Shown piece by piece: positions 21,428 to 26,980 of a stretch of 26,980 nt of DNA. The notes beneath the pieces were generated by a model. The model was not told where the DNA came from. It saw only the letters and a list, made by a program, of their open reading frames with translations, and searched no databases. The number at the start of each line of letters is the position of its first letter. Position 1 is the first letter of the stretch. The stretch is from a virus: positions 1 to 26,980 of IMG/VR virus record IMGVR_UViG_3300033977_000275. One strand, written 5' to 3'. Position numbers and translations under genes: made by a program.

Positions 21428-22573
21428 ATGAGCGTCGTTGGTACGACAACGTCAAGCTACGGTCTAGGAGACTCAGTGTATCGCAGATGCTTTTATGCAA
21501 ACGGTTTATTTTGGGTGTTCTTTTTTGACGGAACAAACCTTGTTTACGCGACAAGTTCAAACGGTTCTTCGTGGTCAGTTGCTTCGATAGCTCGCTCAGG
21601 CATTGATGATGGACGCTCATTCGACATTTATTTCGACGGCACTTATGTTCATTATGTTTACGACAATTTCACGAATGGCGGCGCTGGAAACGCTATAACA
21701 ACTTATTATCGCAGAGGAACACCCGCAAGCAATGGCAGCATATCGTGGAGCCAAAGCGAACAGACAGTAATTTCCAACACTGCACTCAACTGGGCGATGT
21801 TGGCTGTAGATTCAAACGGCTACCCGTGGATTGCTTATGCGACTACGGGAAACAGTGAAACAGGCTATCCCTATGTCATTAAATCTTCTACTAACGATGG
21901 GACATGGAGCACAGCATCGGGCTTTCCTTATCAGCTTGACACGACACTTAACGGTTATTGGGAAGCGCGTCCTGTGCCGTTGCCGAACGGCAACATGGTC
22001 GTCATATTTACGGCTGGCTCAGAAGGCAACATTCACAACGGATACTTATGCGCCGCGTACTGGAACGGGTCAAGCTGGGGAACCGAAGTTTTTGGAACAG
22101 AAGTTGTAACCTATCAATTCTTCTCAATCGTGCCTAACGGAAATAATCCCTACATTGCATACATAACCGGCACGTCTTCTCCTTATACAATGAGAGTCGT
22201 CCAGTACTCATATTCCAGTAACTCTTTCGGCACTCCAGTAACCTTGGAATCGGGAGTTACAACAACTAATACAGACAACCCATTATCAATAGATGCGTCA
22301 GGGAACCTTTTTTGCTTCTGGGACAATTACCCCTCATCAAATTATCTTTATTATATACGATGCATAGGGGGAACGTGGGACTCTAATCCCACGACCTGGC
22401 AAAACGAAAGTGCAGCGACGATTCCTTCTCCTGAAGGTTATGAACTAAGCTGCTTTAACACTGCTTATGGAGGATTCATCGGCTTAGTTTACATGACAGG
22501 ATCCTCAAGTCCATATAACATTAAATTTATCGCTCTGGCGCCTGTTACTGCCGTTCAACACTGGTTCATGTAG
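21428..22573 (+). CDS. Beta-propeller receptor-binding or spike-like protein
   Basis: The 381-residue product starts at ATG 21428 after a GGAAGAG ribosome site. It has repeated sialidase-like propeller motifs: LVYATSSNGSSWSVAS, RGTPASNGSISWSQ, IKSSTNDGTWSTAS and CIGGTWDSNPTTWQ, where an Asn/Asp-Gly-x-x-Trp turn recurs in each blade, with strands such as GYPWIAYA and NNPYIAYITG between. Exosialidase catalytic residues are not obvious, so glycan binding is more likely than cleavage. It ends in QHWFM, like the neighbour. It likely recognises the S-layer or surface sugars of the host archaeon. It is the third and last gene of the adhesin block. Confidence 0.7.
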   Translation: MSVVGTTTSSYGLGDSVYRRCFYANGLFWVFFFDGTNLVYATSSNGSSWSVASIARSGIDDGRSFDIYFDGTYVHYVYDNFTNGGAGNAITTYYRRGTPASNGSISWSQSEQTVISNTALNWAMLAVDSNGYPWIAYATTGNSETGYPYVIKSSTNDGTWSTASGFPYQLDTTLNGYWEARPVPLPNGNMVVIFTAGSEGNIHNGYLCAAYWNGSSWGTEVFGTEVVTYQFFSIVPNGNNPYIAYITGTSSPYTMRVVQYSYSSNSFGTPVTLESGVTTTNTDNPLSIDASGNLFCFWDNYPSSNYLYYIRCIGGTWDSNPTTWQNESAATIPSPEGYELSCFNTAYGGFIGLVYMTGSSSPYNIKFIALAPVTAVQHWFM

Positions 22574-22581
22574 GTGAAAAG

Positions 22582-23325
22582 ATGTCGAGTGCAAGTTTGA
22601 AACCTCAACTCGTTATAATGGATGACATCGGCGGATTTCACAACCGTGACATCGAGAAATCGGTGCAGCGACTTGAGCAAGCGCAGTCATATCAAGATCT
22701 GTCAACAATCTGCGTTATTCCGGCGCTTAGAACAATGCCGAGTAAAGTAACTCAATCGTGGATGAGCATGATGACGCCGATGAACCAGAAGTTTATTCGC
22801 CTGTTCATTTACGACATGGAGGTTGGCGACGCGTACAACGCTGGAATCAATTTTATCCTGAATCATACTGACTTGTCAAAGTGGAAGTACGTGCTCACGC
22901 TGGAAACGGATAACATGCCGCCGCCGGACGGCGTGCTCAAACTGTACGAGGACATGAAAGACTTCGACGTTGTCGGCGGCTTGTACTGGACGAAGGGCGA
23001 AGGCGGGCAACCGATGATTTACGGCGATCCGCACGCGATACCCTTGAATTTTATTCCGCAGAAACCACAGATCAACACGGTGCAGCCGTGTATAGGGTTG
23101 GGCATGGGCTTTGACTTGTTCAAACTTGCCATTTTCAAGGATAAACGGTTGACGCAACCGTTTTTCAAGACGCTTCAGGAATTTAACCCTCAGAACGGCG
23201 GTGCGCGAGCGTACACGCAAGACTTGTACTTTTTTGAGAAGATTCATGCGCTCGGCTACAAAGTCGCGTGCGACACACGCGTTCGTGTTGGTCATTTTGA
23301 CCCAGAGCGAGATATGGTGTGGTGA
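22582..23325 (+). CDS. Glycosyltransferase, GT-A fold
   Basis: The 247-residue product begins at ATG 22582, eight bases after AGGTGA. The GT2-like core shows STICVIPALR for the first strand, VGDAYNAGINFIL for the helix that contacts the nucleotide sugar, and LTLETDNMPPPDG, where ETDN stands at the place of the metal-binding DxD. Near the C-terminus TQDLYFFEKIHALGYKVACD is the common acceptor-side segment. It should transfer a sugar to a protein or glycan in the cytoplasm. In this context the target may be the adjacent fibre proteins or a host glycan altered during infection; the substrate cannot be read from sequence. It overlaps the ribosome site of the next gene. Confidence 0.8.
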   Translation: MSSASLKPQLVIMDDIGGFHNRDIEKSVQRLEQAQSYQDLSTICVIPALRTMPSKVTQSWMSMMTPMNQKFIRLFIYDMEVGDAYNAGINFILNHTDLSKWKYVLTLETDNMPPPDGVLKLYEDMKDFDVVGGLYWTKGEGGQPMIYGDPHAIPLNFIPQKPQINTVQPCIGLGMGFDLFKLAIFKDKRLTQPFFKTLQEFNPQNGGARAYTQDLYFFEKIHALGYKVACDTRVRVGHFDPERDMVW

Positions 23326-23333
23326 GACAAGTA

Positions 23334-23888
23334 ATGGGAAAGAAAAGGCAAAGCGAAGTTAAAGAACAAGTTCCGTTAAAATATGATCTTGGTTGTGGTC
23401 AACGCAAACAGCAAGGATTCATCGGTGTCGACCGCGTTAGAATGGACGGGGTTGACATCGTTTTTAACTTGGAATCTTACCCGTGGACATTCGCGGAGGA
23501 TAACAGCGTTGACGAAGTGTACTGCAGCCACTTCATCGAGCATGTAAAAGAAATCCAAAAGTTCATCGACGAGATCTATCGAATTCTGAAAGTCGACGGC
23601 AAAGCAACAATCGTTGCCCCGTACTACTCGTCTATTCGCTCAATGCAAGACCCGTTCCACGTTAGACCAATCAGTGAAGCGTCGTTTCTCTACTACAACA
23701 AAGGTTGGCGCGACTTAAACAAGCTCGATCATTACGGCATAAAAGCGGATTTCGATTTTGAGTACGCTTACACTTGGCATCCTGACTTCATGAATAAAGC
23801 TGCGGAAGTTATGACTTTCGCTGCGGCGCACTACGTTAACGCGATAACGGATATAACAGTGTTTTTAACAAAGAGGAAGCCGCAATGA
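23334..23888 (+). CDS. SAM-dependent methyltransferase
   Basis: ATG 23334 is preferred to GTG 23319 because GGTGAG lies seven bases before it; the product is 184 residues. It has the class I methyltransferase plan: motif I LKYDLGCGQRKQQGF for AdoMet binding, then IGVDRVRMDG at the acidic end of strand two, CSHFIEHVKEIQKFIDEI, and YRILKVDGKATIVAPYY (strand four and five region). This family (Methyltransf_11-like) often modifies sugars in glycan clusters. With the glycosyltransferase directly upstream, a small glycan decoration unit is likely. Its last bases overlap the next ATG (ATGA). Confidence 0.8.
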   Translation: MGKKRQSEVKEQVPLKYDLGCGQRKQQGFIGVDRVRMDGVDIVFNLESYPWTFAEDNSVDEVYCSHFIEHVKEIQKFIDEIYRILKVDGKATIVAPYYSSIRSMQDPFHVRPISEASFLYYNKGWRDLNKLDHYGIKADFDFEYAYTWHPDFMNKAAEVMTFAAAHYVNAITDITVFLTKRKPQ

Positions 23889-24064
23889 GTCAAGCTTCCG
23901 CCGAATTCAACAGCGCGTTTAACTGGCCTGAATTTAATTCAATTCATAAAGTATTGTATACTCGCTCAGTTACTCTGCGCAGTGACGGTGCGCCTGTCAC
24001 TTTGGAAGGGAATGGTGCGCCTGTTACTTTGCGTGGTGACGGTGCGCCTGTTGTAGCAGAGTAA
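23885..24064 (+). CDS. Small protein with three nonapeptide repeats
   Basis: This 59-residue gene starts at ATG 23885, overlapping the methyltransferase stop as ATGA. After a 28-residue leader (MSQASAEFNSAFNWPEFNS and on) come three nine-residue units, VTLRSDGAP, VTLEGNGAP and VTLRGDGAP, each 27 bases long, then VVAE. The alternation suggests short beta strands with DG/NG turns. I know no family. Translational coupling with the methyltransferase indicates a real gene. Confidence 0.65.
   Translation: MSQASAEFNSAFNWPEFNSIHKVLYTRSVTLRSDGAPVTLEGNGAPVTLRGDGAPVVAE
23969..24049 (+). repeat. Three tandem 27-bp repeats
   Basis: Units begin at 23969, 23996 and 24023 and keep frame and the end GGTGCGCCT exactly, while their first halves vary. 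The unit length equals that of the 6784 array, without DNA similarity to it. Confidence 0.8.
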
Positions 24065-24086
24065 TCGCAGGCAACAGCTAGTTGGA

Positions 24087-24209
24087 ATGGAGCCAAGGAA
24101 AGCTGAATTTTTCTGCGTAGCCGAACGGTCGAGCGGAGGCTTCTTGATCATGAGGAGCGAGTTAAGGCTCCTTGAGGATAAGCATGTTCATGCCAAAAAC
24201 CAAGTTTGA
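24087..24209 (+). CDS. Possible 40-residue protein
   Basis: The frame from ATG 24087 encodes MEPRKAEFFCVAERSSGGFL and twenty further residues. The composition is protein-like, but the ribosome site (TTGG) is weak and the frame overlaps another small frame. It fills part of the 207-base gap before the connector gene. No function can be suggested. Confidence 0.3.
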   Translation: MEPRKAEFFCVAERSSGGFLIMRSELRLLEDKHVHAKNQV

Positions 24210-24267
24210 AGTTGATTTGCCGATGCAGCCGCCGTCACAAACCGTCCTAATATTGCTAATCAGGTGA
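24184..24267 (+). CDS. Possible 27-residue protein
   Basis: ATG 24184, eight bases after GAGG, opens MFMPKTKFEVDLPMQPPSQT followed by a hydrophobic end (VLILLIR). Its stop lies inside the ribosome site of the connector gene (AGGTGA), which suggests coupling. Length is too small for certainty. Confidence 0.35.
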   Translation: MFMPKTKFEVDLPMQPPSQTVLILLIR

Positions 24268-24271
24268 GAAA

Positions 24272-25054
24272 ATGTCTACATCGACTATTTTCAGGATGAA
24301 TACGGGTGATTTACAGCCGTCTCTGCAAGCGACGCTTTTGAACCCCGATGGAACAGCCGCGAACCTGACGGGCGCAACAGTGGTCTTTACCATGAGCCAG
24401 CGCGGCGTAGTTCTTTTCAGTAATCCAGCAACGATAGTTAACGCTACTGCTGGGATGGTTCAGTACAATTGGCAGCCCGGCAACACGAACTATTACGGCA
24501 GCTGCATAGGGGTCTTCACTGTTAGTTATCCGTCTGGCCTAACGCAGACGTTCCCCGTTGGCGCTCAGTTAAACATTGTTTTTTCTTTACAGTATCCTCA
24601 GTTCACCACGCTTGATGAAGTTATCACTCACTTGAACATCACAGGGCCAGACAATAACGACAATTTCACGGTTTTTGGCTTAACGGTTTCCGCTGACACC
24701 GTACAGGCTCATGTTTACCACGCGAACAAGTACATTTTTTCGCTTGTTCCCAGCTTGTCACAGGCGACTGATCCCAGATGGCCTAACGCTGAACTAGCCG
24801 CTTTAGACCTTGCCTGCCTAGGCGTGCTTGTCGCAAGCGTGGGCGGCGCTATGGTGGGTGCATACGATTATTTCTTGGGCGATATGCGTGTTGCACGTGC
24901 AGGACCTTACGCTTCAGCGATTAAGACCGCTATTCATGGTTACCGGGAAAGCGCCATCCGCAACTTGCAGAATGTTACCACCGTTGTCGTGGCGGCTGAA
25001 GCTGAGACCGCAAGGCAAGTGCCCAGATACGAGGGAGGTTTGGTTTCGCCATGA
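24272..25054 (+). CDS. BppU-N-like and head-tail connector-like protein
   Basis: ATG 24272 follows AGGTGAG. Residues 1-105 resemble the N-terminal module of baseplate/upper-fibre (BppU) proteins: RMNTGDLQPSLQATLLNPDG, AANLTGATVVFTMSQ and a GMVQYNWQPGNT strand. The second half (about 110-260) is helical and begins with YPQFTTLDEVITHLNITG, the kind of start seen in gp6-type head-tail connectors, whose helices then stack below the portal. The mixture in one chain is unusual. Position, after head genes and before tail-completion genes, fits a connector or adaptor. The last bases overlap the next start (ATGA). Confidence 0.6.
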   Translation: MSTSTIFRMNTGDLQPSLQATLLNPDGTAANLTGATVVFTMSQRGVVLFSNPATIVNATAGMVQYNWQPGNTNYYGSCIGVFTVSYPSGLTQTFPVGAQLNIVFSLQYPQFTTLDEVITHLNITGPDNNDNFTVFGLTVSADTVQAHVYHANKYIFSLVPSLSQATDPRWPNAELAALDLACLGVLVASVGGAMVGAYDYFLGDMRVARAGPYASAIKTAIHGYRESAIRNLQNVTTVVVAAEAETARQVPRYEGGLVSP

Positions 25055-25197
25055 GCCAAGGCGGTGATTTCGAGAGTTTGTATCATCATAACCTTGTTCT
25101 CGCGAAGATTAACGGCGTCAAGATGACCGTTTCAAGCACGGAGCTTAAGCGACTTATGGACGCCGGGTACGATGTTGAAGTCGTCACGCCAGTGTAA
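25051..25197 (+). CDS. Small protein, 48 residues
   Basis: This gene starts at ATG 25051, overlapping the connector stop as ATGA, with GGAGG nearby. It encodes a compact sequence MSQGGDFESLYHHNLVLAKI with NGVKMTVSSTELKRLMDAGY after it, which looks like a small beta-hairpin plus helix. Tight coupling supports that it is real. Its role in the virion or assembly is unknown. Confidence 0.6.
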   Translation: MSQGGDFESLYHHNLVLAKINGVKMTVSSTELKRLMDAGYDVEVVTPV

Positions 25198-25212
25198 GTA
25201 AGGGTGAGTGCC

Positions 25213-25434
25213 ATGGGTAAGCGTCGAAGAGAAAAAGCTTTAGGATCCACGCTTGAACAGCGGATAGAAAATCGTAAGGTGCATCCTGACGGCGCCTTCA
25301 AGAACGGCAGCAGCCAACGGCTCATGATGGAAAAGCTCAGCCAAGCTCACATCAAAAGCATGAAAAAATGGGCCGGACAGCGGTCACTGCCCTTTCATGA
25401 TGCTGCGTTGCAGTTTTATTCTGCGCAGGGGTGA
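25213..25434 (+). CDS. Small basic protein, 73 residues
   Basis: ATG 25213 is preferred to GTG 25204, since AGGGTGA lies just before it. The product is basic and helical (GKRRREKALGSTLEQRIENR, then QRLMMEKLSQAHIKSMKKWA). It may bind DNA or act as a small assembly chaperone; no motif decides. It belongs to a run of very short genes between the connector and the tail completion genes. Confidence 0.6.
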   Translation: MGKRRREKALGSTLEQRIENRKVHPDGAFKNGSSQRLMMEKLSQAHIKSMKKWAGQRSLPFHDAALQFYSAQG

Positions 25435-25446
25435 AAAAGCAAAGTT

Positions 25447-25575
25447 ATGATTCCTTGTTATTGGGGTGTGACTGAGCTTAAAATCACTGACTGCAAGGAC
25501 TGCTACGCGCGTCGTGCTTGTGGGAGTGCTGGGCCAGATGGGGAGTTAGAGAAGAATGTCAAGCCCGCCGAGTAA
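25447..25575 (+). CDS. Cys-rich miniprotein, 42 residues
   Basis: The frame from ATG 25447 encodes MIPCYWGVTELKITDCKDCY and on to a stop at 25575, overlapping the next gene by 20 bases. Cysteines at 4, 16, 19 and 25 could hold one zinc. A comparable Cys pattern appears in the small gene at 26421, which raises confidence that such miniproteins are real. Confidence 0.5.
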   Translation: MIPCYWGVTELKITDCKDCYARRACGSAGPDGELEKNVKPAE

Positions 25576-26038
25576 CACGTTTCCTGAGAAAATAAGCAAC
25601 TTGCTGCAGGCTAATTGGAATAGCGAGAGCACAGGCCTGCAGGTGACGGACGTCTGCTGGAGCCATGACAAGTTTGAAACCATGAATGAAATTTCAAACG
25701 TCTCTCAGAAAGCTATTATTTCAACCTATAATCCGACGAACCCAGTGTCGATTGAGGCCCTTTCGGCTCAGACTAATTTTATCCATGAAACCGTCGTGAT
25801 CGATGTGATATTGCACACGGATATTTTAGGCGGGACAGACAGTTGCATTGCCACTCGAGAAGCTGTTCGGCAACTGATCCTTGCGGTTATCCACGGGATC
25901 CAGCAGCAGACAGACGTGTTTCTGCCTGGAGCTGCCAGCATCTCAATCGATGGAGAATACGTCCGCGGTGAGCTCCCCCAGATTCAGCGTGAGAGCTTCA
26001 AAGTGGTTGTCAGCAATTTTGAGGTGCTACCAGAGTGA
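25556..26038 (+). CDS. Probable tail terminator or minor tail protein
   Basis: The 160-residue product starts at ATG 25556. It has an alpha/beta pattern with EKISNLLQANWNSES at the N-terminus, a strand QKAIISTYNPTNPV, a central HETVVIDVILHTD strand, a helix TREAVRQLILAVIHGIQ, and a closing strand RESFKVVVSNFEVLP. This order is like tail terminator proteins (gpU or gp17-like), which cap the tail tube. The following gene, of the HK97 gp10 type, is the usual neighbour, with a four-base GTGA overlap. Assignment is by shape and context rather than by a clear motif. Confidence 0.6.
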   Translation: MSSPPSNTFPEKISNLLQANWNSESTGLQVTDVCWSHDKFETMNEISNVSQKAIISTYNPTNPVSIEALSAQTNFIHETVVIDVILHTDILGGTDSCIATREAVRQLILAVIHGIQQQTDVFLPGAASISIDGEYVRGELPQIQRESFKVVVSNFEVLPE

Positions 26039-26400
26039 GCGTTGGCATTCAAGTGACTGTTGAGCAAGGCCTAACGACAGCTCTACAACAGTTGATGGAG
26101 GATTATCCTGAGGCTGTCGGCGCGGCTCTTATGCTTGTGGCTGAGCAGATGCTGCAGTTGAGCAACGTGCTTGTTCCCGTCCGCACAGGCTTTCTGAAGA
26201 GCACCTTAGGAGTGCGGCAGAACGGCAATTTCAGCGTCACGTTCTACGCGAATGCGCCTTATGCTGCTTACGTGGAGTTTGGCACTCGGCGCATGTCTGC
26301 CAGGTTATTTATGACTAGGGCATTGCAGCAGTATCAAAACGCGTTTGCTCCAGAGGTTGCTGGGGCTCTGCAGCAGCTTCAGGAAGCGTATTTCGGATAA
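26035..26400 (+). CDS. HK97 gp10-like tail completion protein
   Basis: The GTG at 26035 overlaps the previous stop. The 121-residue product has the well-known gp10-like signature: VPVRTGFLKSTLGVRQ, followed by FYANAPYAAYVEFGT-RRM and then a C-terminal helix (RLFMTRALQQYQNAF). These proteins join tail and head in siphovirus-like virions and always lie between the connector and the tail tube genes. It is complete and of normal length. Confidence 0.88.
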   Translation: MSVGIQVTVEQGLTTALQQLMEDYPEAVGAALMLVAEQMLQLSNVLVPVRTGFLKSTLGVRQNGNFSVTFYANAPYAAYVEFGTRRMSARLFMTRALQQYQNAFAPEVAGALQQLQEAYFG

Positions 26401-26420
26401 AATTTGAGGCGAATTATGGC

Positions 26421-26543
26421 GTGCTCAGCAAAGATTGTGAAGGGTGTCCCCTTTCGTTGTACCATTGCAAACAGCGATTTAGGCAAGCAGTTAAAGGCGA
26501 TAAAGTGTACTGCCCCGACGGCACCGTCCATTTAATTGATTAA
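26421..26543 (+). CDS. Cys-rich miniprotein, 40 residues
   Basis: From GTG 26421 the frame reads VLSKDCEGCPLSLYHCKQRF and continues to VYCPDGTVHLID before a stop at 26543. Cysteines at 6, 9, 16 and 31 make a zinc-knuckle-like set. An overlapping frame from ATG 26416 is about as long but has no such pattern. The GAGGC ribosome-like site is somewhat distant, so the start is uncertain. Confidence 0.45.
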   Translation: MLSKDCEGCPLSLYHCKQRFRQAVKGDKVYCPDGTVHLID

Positions 26544-26569
26544 CCAAAAAGTTGGAGGTGAATGATGAG

Positions 26570-26980
26570 ATGAGCACTTTTCTTGGCGTAGGCATTAACG
26601 GAGTGGTTCAAATTGCCGGTACAGCAGTGGCTAACCTGAAGAACGCTAGTTTCAGCATTAAGAATGATACTGTTGAAGAATTTGCCACTGGCGGCACGAA
26701 TCCGAATCAGCCGGTGCTTTTGGCAGCTACGAATCAGCATTACGAGATCAAGGCTGAGCAGTTGTGGACCGATAACACCGCGCTGTCTGACGCGATTGCT
26801 TCCGGAACTGCAGTCACGATTATCATTGGCCCGAAAGGCACGACAACGGGTTCAGGCGCTCCGAAGTACACTTTCAGCAACTGTATCATCACACAGTTCG
26901 ACCTGAAGTGGGATGCTAAAAGCGCCGTCAGCGACAGCTTCTCGGCTAAGGCAACGTCTGTTTCGGTTGGCACTTTCTAA
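26570..26980 (+). CDS. Probable major tail tube protein
   Basis: ATG 26570 lies eight bases after a strong GGAGGTGA; the stop is the last base of the window, and the product has 136 residues. It is beta-rich and starts STFLGVGINGVVQIAGTAVA, with LKNASFSIKNDTVEEFATGG and ITQFDLKWDAKSAVSDSFSA at the end, the pattern of small tail tube (TP901-1/gpV-like) proteins, where an N-terminal strand pair is followed by a loop and a sandwich. It would form the rings of a long tail; further tail genes should follow beyond the window. Confidence 0.7.
   Translation: MSTFLGVGINGVVQIAGTAVANLKNASFSIKNDTVEEFATGGTNPNQPVLLAATNQHYEIKAEQLWTDNTALSDAIASGTAVTIIIGPKGTTTGSGAPKYTFSNCIITQFDLKWDAKSAVSDSFSAKATSVSVGTF

Noticed and set aside
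26416-26535. Frame starting MACSAKIVKG in the 26.4 kb gap
   Set aside because: It overlaps the Cys-rich frame from GTG 26421, has no pattern, and is less protein-like; it was kept only as an alternative.

Overview
The window reads as archaeal DNA carrying the head and early tail genes of a tailed virus (HK97-fold, Caudoviricetes type). The archaeal call rests on TATA-like boxes about 25-30 bases before predicted transcript starts, frequent TTG and GTG starts, ribosome sites of the GGTGAT type, two secreted surface proteins with a C-terminal membrane anchor, and a bulge-helix-bulge intron, which only archaeal-type tRNA splicing endonuclease removes. The style resembles Bathyarchaeia or other Thermoproteota, but no marker here fixes the lineage. 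No integrase or attachment site is visible, so provirus status is inferred from the surface-protein genes next to the virus genes.

Layout. 1-3474: two cell-surface beta-propeller proteins (PQQ-like, cut at the window edge; Kelch), probably host. 3677-5832: small unknown gene, small-terminase-like gene, large terminase. 5833-9795: a disturbed junction between terminase and portal. It holds a portal stub, a three-gene AT-rich cassette (HTH protein, helical protein, HExxH metallopeptidase), a second diverged copy of the terminase 3' end, and a 1258-bp transposon-like element carrying a NYN-domain nuclease gene, a structured RNA candidate and a tRNA but no transposase. 9796-11157: portal. 11158-12327: a two-gene AT-rich accessory module behind a strong dyad operator. 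12530-16438: head genes (two small proteins, prohead protease with scaffold-like tail, decoration protein, major capsid protein). 16640-22573: three large repeat or beta-rich fibre/adhesin proteins. 22582-24267: glycosyltransferase, methyltransferase and small genes. 24272-26980: connector, tail completion, tail terminator and tail tube genes.

The most striking observation is that the major capsid gene is split by about 663 bp that contains its own zinc-finger plus PD-(D/E)XK endonuclease gene. The two boundaries fold into a canonical bulge-helix-bulge: two 3-nt bulges flanking a 4-bp helix. Cutting at the standard positions restores an uninterrupted 299-residue capsid protein with the join GYF-VIK-RPL. 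This looks like a homing, protein-gene BHB intron in a viral capsid gene. The second is the transposon-like element: matched terminal repeats, paired subterminal iterons at identical offsets (14 and 41) at both ends, and a perfect 8-bp target duplication, all around a nuclease/RNA/tRNA cargo.

The structural genes follow normal packaging and assembly order (terminase, portal, protease, decoration, capsid, connector, tail completion, tail tube), except that adhesin-like genes and sugar/methyl-transfer genes sit between capsid and connector.
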